Below are positions 1-9,972 of a stretch of DNA of 64,000 nucleotides, in pieces. The translations under genes and the position numbers were made by a program. Location: contig QCFD01000002.1 of assembly GCA_003278445.1 (NCBI GenBank), positions 62,001-126,000 on the forward strand, written 5' to 3'. A model generated the notes under the pieces. That model was given only the letters and a program-made list of their open reading frames with translations, was not told where the DNA came from and searched no databases. Positions within the stretch are counted from its first letter, which is position 1; every line of letters starts with the position of its first letter. The DNA is from Prochlorococcus sp. AG-363-B05 (GTDB taxonomy: Bacteria > Cyanobacteriota > Cyanobacteriia > PCC-6307 > Cyanobiaceae).

Positions 1-17
1 AATAATTAAAAAATTGT

Positions 18-1640
18 ATGGGTCTTGTTTTTACAAATTTAATATATTCAATAGTATTTATTATATTAACAACGAAGGAGTTGATTACTGATAAATATGA
101 TCACGATATAGATCAATTTATGTATTTCGGGAGCAGGGTATTACATGGCGAATTAATATGGACAACCGAATTCGACGATAAGTCACCAATTATTCAATAC
201 ATTTTTTCATTACCAGCGGCATTCAAAAATACAAGTATATTTGTTCTTATAACGTTAATAGTTAGTCTTATTTCAGCATGCCTCGGATATTTAATGTTAA
301 AAGATATACTGCAAAAAAGTGATTTAGAAATAAATAAAAATGTTGAAAGCTCAATACTATATTTTGGTATTATATTATATTTAACTTTATTAGTTTGTAT
401 ATATGGATCTTTTCATCATATAAATGCAATTAGTTCATCTCTATGTCTAATTACAATAGTGATAACTTACTTCAATAAGAAACTAAATAATAAATTATTG
501 ATAAACATATCTGCTATAACATCTGCAATCTCAATTTCCATAAGGCCTTATTACCTGCCAAGCATAATAGTTCTACCATTGTGGTTGTTTACGAGAGAAG
601 CATATAAAAATAAAAAAAACGAAAATTTTAGAATTAGAATATATTTAGATTACATAAAAAATCAGATAAACTGGATTCTATTAATAACTTTCTATATAAT
701 ACTTTTCAACCTTACACCCTATTTATTGACGGGTAACATATCGGCCTTTATATATGGCATAAAGCTAAACTCTATAGACTATATAAACCATAATATTTTC
801 GAAAGACAGTATATAAATATTGGTAGGAATCCTATCCTATATCCAATTCTATTTGGAATGGTAATTCTACCTTTGATAAGGATATATTATAGAGAAATTA
901 TTTATCAATATTATCGAAAGAAAGTAAATGGTCTTACAAATCTAAATAAAATTAATGTCGATATAATATTTTTTGGAATAGTAAGTCCTGTACTTCTAGA
1001 GATAATGTTTTACAGGAAACATTTCTTTGGACATTACTTTACATTATTCTGTCCATATATATTAATAGTTTTTGTTATATTAATAGCAATGTTATATAAA
1101 ATAAATAAATTAATTTATAATTACAATATTTACAAACAAGCAATAAAAAGCTTTTCTATAATGCTTCTGATTGCTTGCTTGCTTACGAATCAAAGCTTAC
1201 CTGACACCATAAATGAATTTGCAGATAATAAGACCTCAAGTAAATCATACAAGTTAGAATTAATCAAAGAATTTATTAATAAAGAAAGGCTAGAAAACAA
1301 AAATTTAGGATTCCTAGCACCGGAAAATAATTATATTCATTGGCAATTAGGTGAATCGCGACATGGATTCCCACAGAAAGCTGTATTTAGAAATATCTCA
1401 ACAGGAAAAATGGATGGCATGGTAAAGCAACACAACAAATTAAATTACAAATTCTTATTACCAACTAGTACTGATTTATGTGGAACTCTAAACAGCAAAG
1501 CTCCTAAATATATAATAACTAAAAACAATGATTTCTCATTCAATTGCTTAAACAAAGTCTCATCTAAATACGAGTTATTATCTACAACTGAAAATCTAAA
1601 TAAACAAAATATATTTATCTTCAAAAGATTTAAAGAATAA
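18..1640 (+). CDS. Polytopic membrane protein, GT-C glycosyltransferase-like
   Basis: 540-aa ORF with many hydrophobic segments and an acidic first extracytoplasmic loop (DHDIDQF...FDDKSPI) typical of GT-C-type proteins. Confidence 0.6.
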   Translation: MGLVFTNLIYSIVFIILTTKELITDKYDHDIDQFMYFGSRVLHGELIWTTEFDDKSPIIQYIFSLPAAFKNTSIFVLITLIVSLISACLGYLMLKDILQKSDLEINKNVESSILYFGIILYLTLLVCIYGSFHHINAISSSLCLITIVITYFNKKLNNKLLINISAITSAISISIRPYYLPSIIVLPLWLFTREAYKNKKNENFRIRIYLDYIKNQINWILLITFYIILFNLTPYLLTGNISAFIYGIKLNSIDYINHNIFERQYINIGRNPILYPILFGMVILPLIRIYYREIIYQYYRKKVNGLTNLNKINVDIIFFGIVSPVLLEIMFYRKHFFGHYFTLFCPYILIVFVILIAMLYKINKLIYNYNIYKQAIKSFSIMLLIACLLTNQSLPDTINEFADNKTSSKSYKLELIKEFINKERLENKNLGFLAPENNYIHWQLGESRHGFPQKAVFRNISTGKMDGMVKQHNKLNYKFLLPTSTDLCGTLNSKAPKYIITKNNDFSFNCLNKVSSKYELLSTTENLNKQNIFIFKRFKE

Positions 1641-1769
1641 AAATTAAATTTTCTATATTTTTTGTAGACTATCTAATAAACAGTTAAGAGGTGTATTCCC
1701 AATAGAATGTATATCACAAGGAAAAATTAATAATAAAGAAATAACAAAACTAAAATTTAATTTTTATAG

Positions 1770-2981
1770 TTACCTATTTGCATACTTCATCAACAAGAGT
1801 CCTGTAATACTTGAAATAAAAACAGGCGACCAAGCTGCTGAAATATGAGAAATGGAGCCCTTTACACCAAGTGAACTAAAGGTGAAGCTTAATATATAAT
1901 AGAATAGAATTAATATGATACTTATACCAAAACCTTGGGTTCCGTTAGTCTTAGAATTAGGAATTGAAGCCAAGCTACTCCCAATCAAAGAAAATACAAT
2001 ACATGCCATAGGTAGAGTGAATTTTTCTTGAATCCTTACTTTTAATCGTCTAACTTCCTTTATATTTGAAGTCTCTTTATAGATTTCAAGTGCTTTTTTA
2101 GCTTGAGATAAAGTCATATCATTTGCATCTTTAGGTATAGATGCAACCTTAATAGGACCGGTATTAAATGGATATATATAAGAATCAAATTTTGTTACCG
2201 TTGAATCACCTTTATCAGAGAAAAGTAGTAATTTTCCATTTAAAAATTGCCATTTATTTATATTTGAATCCCAAAATGCTTTTTCCGCTGATAAAACTTG
2301 AGTATATCCATATTTTGATAAATCCAGAACTTTTACTTTATTCATGAATCCATCTGTATAGTCCTTAGCATAAAAAATATGAGTTAGGGAGCGAGATACT
2401 TTATTATTATCAGAATCAATTATATTTCCATGACGTGAATAAATAATATCTTCTCCCTCTTCCATTGTGAAAGTTTTACCTAAAGAACTTCTAAGAACAA
2501 AATCAGCTTTACTATTTGAATATGGAACAATATTATTATTAAAAACAAAAGTTAATCCTGTCATTAATAATGCCAAACATAAAGATGGAAGAATTATTCG
2601 ATAAATTGAAATCCCGATAGCTCTTAATGCTTTCAGCTCACTATTAGAAGAGAGCTTACTATATGTTAATAAAGAGGCCAATAAAGTAGCCATTGGGAAT
2701 GATAAAACAACAAAACCAGGCAATCGAAGAATAAAGATATTAAATGCTATATTCAAAGGGAGATTAAATTCAACTATCTTTCTGACAAGATCAAACATTA
2801 CTCCAACTGATACAGAAACAACTGTAAATGCCGAGATCGAAAATATTAAAGGTGGAATTAATTGTGAGAGAATCCATCTATCAAGTAGAGGAATATAATT
2901 AATTCTTATTCGGAAATAATTTAATAATTTCATTAAAAAACTTACCATTTTAGTATGACGATTAAATATTGGATTAGTCAA
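1770..2981 (-). CDS. LptF/LptG (YjgP/YjgQ) family permease
   Basis: 403-aa ORF with typical N-terminal 'DRWILSQLIPPLIFS' and C-terminal TM block; overlaps the lptB-like ORF by 4 nt. Confidence 0.85.
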   Translation of the reverse strand: MTNPIFNRHTKMVSFLMKLLNYFRIRINYIPLLDRWILSQLIPPLIFSISAFTVVSVSVGVMFDLVRKIVEFNLPLNIAFNIFILRLPGFVVLSFPMATLLASLLTYSKLSSNSELKALRAIGISIYRIILPSLCLALLMTGLTFVFNNNIVPYSNSKADFVLRSSLGKTFTMEEGEDIIYSRHGNIIDSDNNKVSRSLTHIFYAKDYTDGFMNKVKVLDLSKYGYTQVLSAEKAFWDSNINKWQFLNGKLLLFSDKGDSTVTKFDSYIYPFNTGPIKVASIPKDANDMTLSQAKKALEIYKETSNIKEVRRLKVRIQEKFTLPMACIVFSLIGSSLASIPNSKTNGTQGFGISIILILFYYILSFTFSSLGVKGSISHISAAWSPVFISSITGLLLMKYANR

Positions 2982-3706
2982 AGTTGGAAATTTTCTCCTA
3001 AATAATATTTTTTGACAATTGGATCATTTGAAACCTCCTTAGAAGAGCCTGAACGAAGTATTCTCCCTTCAGTAATAATGTATGAACGATTAGTAATTGC
3101 TAAGGTTTCACGAACATTATGATCTGTTATCAATAGACCCATACCACTTTCTCGTAAAGTTTCAATTAAATTTTGAATATCATAAATCGCGATTGGATCG
3201 ATACCTACAAAAGGCTCGTCTAAAAGTAAATATTTGGGCCCTATACGACCAACAGCAAGGGCCCTTGCAACTTCACATCTTCGCCTCTCTCCTCCTGAAA
3301 GTTGATATCCATAACGATCAACAAAAGAAGATAAATTAAATTTATCTATCAATGCCTCAAGTCTATTTCTACATAAAGATTTAGACAAACCAGAATGGAA
3401 TAAAGCAATGTTCAAGTTTTCTCTAACTGTAAGATTTCTAAAAACACTTGGTTCTTGAGCTAAGTAACCAATACCTAATTGAACTCTTTTTGTCATCGAA
3501 AAATTTTTTATACAATTTCCATCCAAGTAGATATTTCCATGGTTCGGCTTAATTAAGCCCACAATCATATTAAAGGTACTTGTTTTACCTGCTCCATTTG
3601 GCCCCAAAAGACCAACCACCTCACCAGGATTAACATTCAAAGTAACTTTTCTTACAATATTTTTATTGGATAAGGTTAGCTCCAAACTCTCAATAAGTAG
3701 AGTCAT
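2978..3706 (-). CDS. lptB: LPS export ABC transporter ATP-binding protein
   Basis: Walker A GPNGAGKT, signature LSGGERRRCEVARAL, Walker B YLLLDEPFVGIDP. Confidence 0.9.
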   Translation of the reverse strand: MTLLIESLELTLSNKNIVRKVTLNVNPGEVVGLLGPNGAGKTSTFNMIVGLIKPNHGNIYLDGNCIKNFSMTKRVQLGIGYLAQEPSVFRNLTVRENLNIALFHSGLSKSLCRNRLEALIDKFNLSSFVDRYGYQLSGGERRRCEVARALAVGRIGPKYLLLDEPFVGIDPIAIYDIQNLIETLRESGMGLLITDHNVRETLAITNRSYIITEGRILRSGSSKEVSNDPIVKKYYLGENFQL

Positions 3707-3781
3707 TTCAATAAAACCTATCGGGGTAAATCTTATACATGATAATTATCTACTAATTAATTATACCTAATATATACAAAT

Positions 3782-5347
3782 TTAATCAATAATCCTCTCA
3801 ACCCAATATAAGTAAAACTTCTCTGAATTGTTATAGGAATTTTCAAATTTAGAATCAGCAATCAAACTAAATTTATCAAAGGAAATAGATTCGCCTGGTT
3901 CCAAATTCTTGATAGATGAATGATTACTTAAAAGAAGTAATAATTTATTTACTTTAGGGAATTTATCTAAATAAAGTTTAACTTCTTCTAGTGTTTGATT
4001 TCTATCTATGGTGATCCTGTTAGCCCATTGCGCATAGCTACCATATCCTTTTAACTCAGGAAGGTAAAATTCTCTATCAAGGTATCCAGATACTGTCGCC
4101 ACTTCAACATCTCTAGTAGCAAATATTGGAAAATCTTGCCAACCCTTAGTCTGGATATATTGAGCCGTTTCCTTTCCACTTGAATATGGCAAACGAAAAT
4201 CATTAAAGGCCATATGAACACCAACAAACATGTGTATTGCCAAACAAATAGTAAGTAAATTAGGAAAATAAAGTGAATTACCTTTTGTGAATATATTTTG
4301 CTGGCTTGATAAGACTAATTGTTCGTCGTGATTAGACAAAGATAACCAGATTGATGAAATAATCAATAGAAAATAATATCCATAGTGCCTAGATCCATCT
4401 CCCAAAAACAAGAAATAATTAAAACAGAATAAAAACGTAATTCCACTAGAAAAGAATATTAATGACGATCGATCAGATCTAATAAATGAGATTGTACTAA
4501 CCAATAATATTATAGTAAGAAGAGCACATATACCTAAATCGATATATCTACTTGAATCAGGAATAATAAGAACATAGCCACCAAATATTTGTCCTATTAC
4601 TCTAAGAAAATGACGAATATCTATAATAGAAGACAATAATTTGACTGAATCTCTTACTTGAAAAAGACTAAATGCTCCGAAACATAGCAATGAGAATGAT
4701 ATAACAATGCTTAAAGTCAAATCATAAATCCAATTTTTATTTCTCATATAAACATCTCTTTGATTAGGATTAAAAAACCAATCAAAGAGAAGGGTCACAC
4801 CTATCGCAAAAGCTAATGACCATGATAAAGCTTGAGTATTAGCCAACAGTCCTATAAAGAGGGAGAATGGTAAATATGTCTTCTTTTTAAAATGATAAAT
4901 AGAACAGAAGGCAAATATTATTAATTCTGCTATGACGTAATGTCGACAAATAAAAAAATATTCCCAGAAAGGGAAATATCCAAAAGTAAATAAAGCTTTA
5001 ATTGTTAGATTAAAAGGACTATATTTCCAAAAAATCAAAATAGCAGAGCTTCCTAAGAACCAATGCATCAACTGCATACTTAAAGGAGTTCCAGTAATAT
5101 TTTTAGAAAAATAAATCAAAACTGACCAAAGGACTGGATGTCCAGATGGAGAATTATTTTTCCATAAATCTACCAAGTTATTACTTTGCCAAGCCACAAG
5201 CCATCCTTGCATCTCATCCCTCCAAAGAGCATGATTAAATGCTGCAATTAAACCTATAATTATAAAAAGACTTGGTAAGAGTATTTCATAAAAGCGTTGA
5301 TCAGATGATTTAATTTGATTAATTCTTTTGATTTCCATTTTAATCAA
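3782..5347 (-). CDS. Polytopic membrane protein, GT-C-like
   Basis: 521-aa hydrophobic ORF with 'LWRDEMQGWLVAW' loop motif. Confidence 0.6.
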   Translation of the reverse strand: MIKMEIKRINQIKSSDQRFYEILLPSLFIIIGLIAAFNHALWRDEMQGWLVAWQSNNLVDLWKNNSPSGHPVLWSVLIYFSKNITGTPLSMQLMHWFLGSSAILIFWKYSPFNLTIKALFTFGYFPFWEYFFICRHYVIAELIIFAFCSIYHFKKKTYLPFSLFIGLLANTQALSWSLAFAIGVTLLFDWFFNPNQRDVYMRNKNWIYDLTLSIVISFSLLCFGAFSLFQVRDSVKLLSSIIDIRHFLRVIGQIFGGYVLIIPDSSRYIDLGICALLTIILLVSTISFIRSDRSSLIFFSSGITFLFCFNYFLFLGDGSRHYGYYFLLIISSIWLSLSNHDEQLVLSSQQNIFTKGNSLYFPNLLTICLAIHMFVGVHMAFNDFRLPYSSGKETAQYIQTKGWQDFPIFATRDVEVATVSGYLDREFYLPELKGYGSYAQWANRITIDRNQTLEEVKLYLDKFPKVNKLLLLLSNHSSIKNLEPGESISFDKFSLIADSKFENSYNNSEKFYLYWVERIID

Positions 5348-5454
5348 GGTGAATTGTCGATTTATATGATTTGAATTAATCAGATCTTACTTTTTTTGCA
5401 CTCATAATTAAATAAATCCCAAAAAGACTTCACAAGTAAGCTTAAATAAAATTA

Positions 5455-5835
5455 TCAAAGGAAACAAAGTACAGGCAAGCCACAAGGTGAGATATCCTTC
5501 CCAATTTGTAGAAGTTCTAATCTGTTAGTAATGCATTCACAAAGTCCTACAATATCTAAACCTAAATTAGCCAATTGAAATCTTTTTAATCTACCCAATG
5601 CTTCTCCGTAAAGTATCATCGCACCATTAATATTACTATTTTCTAAATGTACTTGTGCAACAGCCACTTGCAAAATGCCCTGTAATAATTGCCTGTCATC
5701 TCCACCTGTCTCATGCCATATCTCTTCAAAAACATCATGAGATTTATACCATTGACAAGAATTAAATAAATTCATTCCAATTTCAAAACGAGAATCATTT
5801 ACAAATGAATCATCTTGTTTATTTACAGAAATCAT
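5455..5835 (-). CDS. DUF309-family protein
   Basis: 'GMNLFNSCQWYKSHDVFEEIWHETGGDDRQLLQGILQVAVAQVH' matches the recognised DUF309 pattern. Confidence 0.8.
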   Translation of the reverse strand: MISVNKQDDSFVNDSRFEIGMNLFNSCQWYKSHDVFEEIWHETGGDDRQLLQGILQVAVAQVHLENSNINGAMILYGEALGRLKRFQLANLGLDIVGLCECITNRLELLQIGKDISPCGLPVLCFL

Positions 5836-7637
5836 TATTTTTTCAAATTTTTCTTTGCGTTAATCTTTCTAAGCCTTATTGATTCAGGAGTAACTTCCAA
5901 CATCTCGCCTGGACCAATATATTCTAAAGCTCTTTCTAATGTCATTTCTATTGGAGATTGCAATTGGTCTAGTTCATCTGCACCAGCTGAACGCATGTTA
6001 GTAAGTTGTTTAGCCCTACAAATATTTAATTCAAGATCTTGCGGACGATTATTTTCACCAATAATCATTCCTTTATAAACCTTAGCTCCAGGAGTAATAA
6101 AAAATTGGCCGCGATCTTCAGCATTTTTCAAAGAATAAAATGTAGCAACGCCCTCTTCAAATGAAATAAGGACTCCATTCCTTCTTTGTTCAAAATCTCC
6201 TACTAATGGTCTGTATTCAAAAAACGAGTGACTCATAATGCCTTCCCCTCTTGTTGCACGAATAAATTCGCCCCTAAACCCAATTAAGCCTCTTGATGGG
6301 ATAAGAAATTCAAGTTGAGTTCGATGATCAGTTCCTGTTTCCATGTTTTGCATTTCACCTTTTCTCACTCCTAAGCTTTCAATACAAGCACCAATAGAAG
6401 CCTCAGGGACATCCAGGACTAGGGTTTCAACAGGTTCGCATTTGATTTCATCAATAACCCTAAAGATGACTTGTGGTTGAGAAACTTGAAATTCATACCC
6501 CTCTCTTCGCATTGTCTCTATAAGTATTCCTAGATGTAACTCTCCTCTTCCACTAACAGAAAAGCGATCAGGAGAATCTGTATCTTCCACTCTTAATGCA
6601 ACATTCGTAAGAAGTTCTTTATTTAAACGATCTTTCAGCTGGCGACTTGTTACGAACTTGCCCTCTTTCCCTGCAAATGGAGAATCATTCACAACAAAAG
6701 TCATCTGCAATGTGGGCTCATCTACCTTAATTAGAGGTAAAGGCTTCGGCTCATCAGGACAGGCTACTGTTTCTCCAATAGAAACCTCATCAAATCCAGC
6801 TAACGCAACTATATCGCCAGCATTTGCTTCATCTATTTCAATTCTTTTTAATCCTTTAAATCCTAATAGTTTATTAATCCTTCCCTTTTTTAAACTTCCA
6901 TCCTCCTTAATTAAACTAGCCCTTTGACCATTTTTAATTACGCCATTATGAACTCTTCCAATAATAATCGTTCCTAAAAAATCTGAGTAATCAAGTGTAG
7001 TAACTTGTAATTGTAAAGGCTTATTCTGATCACCAATTGGAGGAGGAACTTGTCTAATAATTGCATCAAATAGAGGTTTCATATTATCACTTTCACTTTT
7101 CATATCGGTCTTTGCAAAACCACCTAATCCGCTCCCGAATAAATACGGAAAATCACATTGATCATCATCAGCTCCGAGTTCTAAAAAAAGATCTAACACT
7201 TTATCTACAGCACTTTCAGGTTCTACCCTTGCACGATCAATTTTATTGACAAAAACAATAGGTCTTAAACCTTGCTCTAAAGCCTTTTTCAAAACAAAAC
7301 GAGTTTGAGGCATTGGACCTTCATTGGCATCAACAACAAGAAGACAACCATCTACCATGCCCAATACCCTCTCTACTTCACCACCAAAATCAGCGTGACC
7401 TGGAGTGTCAACAATATTTATTCGTGTGTCGTTATATGTAACAGCAGTATTTTTCGAAAGGATCGTTATCCCTCTTTCACGTTCCAAATCATTTGAATCC
7501 ATTACACAAGTTGGAACCTCCTCATTCTCTCGAAAAGTACCTGATTGATTTAGAAGAGCATCAACCAAAGTTGTCTTCCCATGATCAACGTGAGCAATGA
7601 TTGCGATATTTCTTATGGCTTGTATATCAAAACTCAT
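5835..7637 (-). CDS. typA: GTP-binding protein TypA/BipA
   Basis: 600 aa; 'IAIIAHVDHGKTTLVDALL', 'RERGITILSKNTAV', 'IVDTPGHADFGGEVERVL'. Confidence 0.95.
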   Translation of the reverse strand: MSFDIQAIRNIAIIAHVDHGKTTLVDALLNQSGTFRENEEVPTCVMDSNDLERERGITILSKNTAVTYNDTRINIVDTPGHADFGGEVERVLGMVDGCLLVVDANEGPMPQTRFVLKKALEQGLRPIVFVNKIDRARVEPESAVDKVLDLFLELGADDDQCDFPYLFGSGLGGFAKTDMKSESDNMKPLFDAIIRQVPPPIGDQNKPLQLQVTTLDYSDFLGTIIIGRVHNGVIKNGQRASLIKEDGSLKKGRINKLLGFKGLKRIEIDEANAGDIVALAGFDEVSIGETVACPDEPKPLPLIKVDEPTLQMTFVVNDSPFAGKEGKFVTSRQLKDRLNKELLTNVALRVEDTDSPDRFSVSGRGELHLGILIETMRREGYEFQVSQPQVIFRVIDEIKCEPVETLVLDVPEASIGACIESLGVRKGEMQNMETGTDHRTQLEFLIPSRGLIGFRGEFIRATRGEGIMSHSFFEYRPLVGDFEQRRNGVLISFEEGVATFYSLKNAEDRGQFFITPGAKVYKGMIIGENNRPQDLELNICRAKQLTNMRSAGADELDQLQSPIEMTLERALEYIGPGEMLEVTPESIRLRKINAKKNLKK

Positions 7638-7771
7638 GATTTAAAAAAATTTAAAATTCTTTTAGCGAATAGAAACATAAAGAATATCTCACCATGACTT
7701 CATTTAGCTGTTTTTAAATGCCAATAAAAATATCGAATAGAAAGTAGAAATAAAAAATAATGAAGTCATAC

Positions 7772-8482
7772 TTATTTGAATTTTGTAATTTTATTAGCAT
7801 CCTCAAATTTCTTCAAAGCATTAACAGTTCCTTCAAATCTCCAATGCCAGGGCTCATAAGTTACTCCTTGTTTATTGTTGGAAGGGAAAGAAAGAACGAA
7901 ATGATATTTAGAAGCAAACTTCTTCATCCATTTGAAAGCAGGTGTTTGTTCAAATTCAACCTCAAAATGAGTATTTGGATAATCTCCATCACCAACATCT
8001 ATTGCATACCCTGTGCTGTGTTCAGAATATCCAGGAGGAGCTGAATCCCATGATCTTTCAATAGCGGTTTGATTCCTAATGGATTTATTTTCATAAAAAA
8101 TATCTCTTTGCAAATTGATTGATCTATATCCACTTAGTAATTGAAGAGAAATTCCTTTTTGGGCAGCCTTGAATTGCATTTCTTTAAAGTTCTCATAAAT
8201 ATCTTTATGAACATAAATACCTGGAGAAAAGAGAATTAACTCGTCTTTTGAGGCCTGAGGATAAGGAAGATGGCCCAATAAACTTTTATTCTGGATATTT
8301 TCGATCAAATTAATCGAATCTTCTAAGGACGTTGTTTGTCGTAAAACTGATCTATTAGATAGGAACGTTAACGATATTCCAACCATAAAGAATAGAAATC
8401 CGATGCGCAAAAAGGACTTAGCTGGAATGGTTCTGATGGATTTAATCCTTTTAGCCAGTGGGATGTCATCTTGATAATTCAT
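7772..8482 (-). CDS. M15 family D-alanyl-D-alanine carboxypeptidase (VanY-like)
   Basis: 'GYSEHSTGYAIDVGDGD' and 'EPWHWRF' zinc-ligand motifs; N-terminal TM. Confidence 0.85.
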   Translation of the reverse strand: MNYQDDIPLAKRIKSIRTIPAKSFLRIGFLFFMVGISLTFLSNRSVLRQTTSLEDSINLIENIQNKSLLGHLPYPQASKDELILFSPGIYVHKDIYENFKEMQFKAAQKGISLQLLSGYRSINLQRDIFYENKSIRNQTAIERSWDSAPPGYSEHSTGYAIDVGDGDYPNTHFEVEFEQTPAFKWMKKFASKYHFVLSFPSNNKQGVTYEPWHWRFEGTVNALKKFEDANKITKFK

Positions 8483-8619
8483 ACGATCTACTTATGGTCT
8501 AAACAATTGGAATTCAGAAAAATGATGTTTCGATAGTAACGAGTATCTCCAATCTTTATACTTTCGATGAGATAAGGATGTAAGTTTTATATATAGAGAA
8601 CTAAATTTTTCATCCAAAG

Positions 8620-9954
8620 ATGTTAAGAGTTGCTGTTATTGGTGGTGGTCCTAGTGGATCATGCGCCGCAGAAATTTTAGCTAAAGCAGGAATTAAAACT
8701 TGGATTTTCGAAAGAAAGCTGGATAATGCAAAACCATGTGGAGGAGCCATACCATTGTGTATGGTTTCTGAATTTGATCTTCCTGAGTCAATTATTGATA
8801 GAAAAGTCAGGAACATGAAAATGATATCTCCATCAAATAGAGAAGTCGATATCATTTTGGATGATATTTATCCAGGAAGTGATAAAGAATATATAGGAAT
8901 GTTAAGGCGTGAGGTGATGGATTCTTTCATGAGAAATCGCGCCGCAGAACTAGGGGCAACATTAGTAAATGGATTGGTATCAAAAATTGAAACCGGTACA
9001 AACAGGCAAGGTCCCTATACACTTCATTACACTGAAATACTCAATGATCAATCTGAAGAAAAAGGTAAGCAACTAGAAGTTGATTTAATTGTTGGAGCAG
9101 ATGGTGCAACAAGCAGAGTAGCCAAGGCTATGGATGCTGGTGATTACAACTATGCAGTAGCAATTCAAGAAAGGATAAAGCTTCCTAAAGAAGAAATGAA
9201 ATATTACGAAGACAGAGCTGAAATGTATGTAGGGACTGATGTATCACCAGATTTTTATGGCTGGGTATTTCCCAAGTACGACCATGTAGCAGCTGGCACA
9301 GGCACCATGAAGCAAAATGGGGCGCTAATAAAAAGCCTTCAAATTGGTGTTAGAGAAAGAGCCAAGAAAAGGTTAGTAAATGGAGAAGTAATCAAAGTAG
9401 AAGCTCACCCAATTCCTGAGCATCCAAGGCCAAGAAGAGTTGTTGGAAGGATGGCTTTAGTTGGTGATGCCGCTGGTTATGTAACCAAGAGCTCAGGCGA
9501 AGGGATTTATTTTGCAGCCAAAAGTGGAAGAATGTGTGCTGAGCAGATTGTCGAATCAAGTCAAAATGGGAAAATAATACCTACAGAAAATGACCTCAAG
9601 AAATATTTAAAAAAATGGGATAAAAAGTATGGTACAACTTATACAGTTTTAGATATTCTACAAAGAATTTTCTACACAAGTGATGGAGCGCGAGAAGCTT
9701 TTGTAGAGATGTGTGGTGACATGGATGTTCAGAGACTTACATTTGATAGCTATCTATACAAAACAGTAGTTGCAATGAAGCCGCTACAGCAATTAAAACT
9801 CACTCTGTTAACAATTGGTTCAGTTTTAAGAGGAAAAGCATTAGCACCAAGCACTTACAAACCAGTCCCAAGTGCAGTTAGGGATGATAAAGAAGTTAAT
9901 AAAATGTTATCAGCAAGTTCAATTAAAGGAGGTATAAAAGTTGGGAAGAAGTAA
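8620..9954 (+). CDS. chlP: Geranylgeranyl reductase
   Basis: 'MLRVAVIGGGPSGSCAAEILAKAGI' FAD motif; 444-aa ChlP architecture. Confidence 0.93.
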   Translation: MLRVAVIGGGPSGSCAAEILAKAGIKTWIFERKLDNAKPCGGAIPLCMVSEFDLPESIIDRKVRNMKMISPSNREVDIILDDIYPGSDKEYIGMLRREVMDSFMRNRAAELGATLVNGLVSKIETGTNRQGPYTLHYTEILNDQSEEKGKQLEVDLIVGADGATSRVAKAMDAGDYNYAVAIQERIKLPKEEMKYYEDRAEMYVGTDVSPDFYGWVFPKYDHVAAGTGTMKQNGALIKSLQIGVRERAKKRLVNGEVIKVEAHPIPEHPRPRRVVGRMALVGDAAGYVTKSSGEGIYFAAKSGRMCAEQIVESSQNGKIIPTENDLKKYLKKWDKKYGTTYTVLDILQRIFYTSDGAREAFVEMCGDMDVQRLTFDSYLYKTVVAMKPLQQLKLTLLTIGSVLRGKALAPSTYKPVPSAVRDDKEVNKMLSASSIKGGIKVGKK

Positions 9955-9972
9955 CCACCTAGATTTAATTAA

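Noticed and set aside
6658-7496. Several plus-strand ORFs opposite typA (6658-6927, 7061-7249, 7305-7496)
   Set aside because: Antisense shadows of a strongly conserved gene; no recognisable domains
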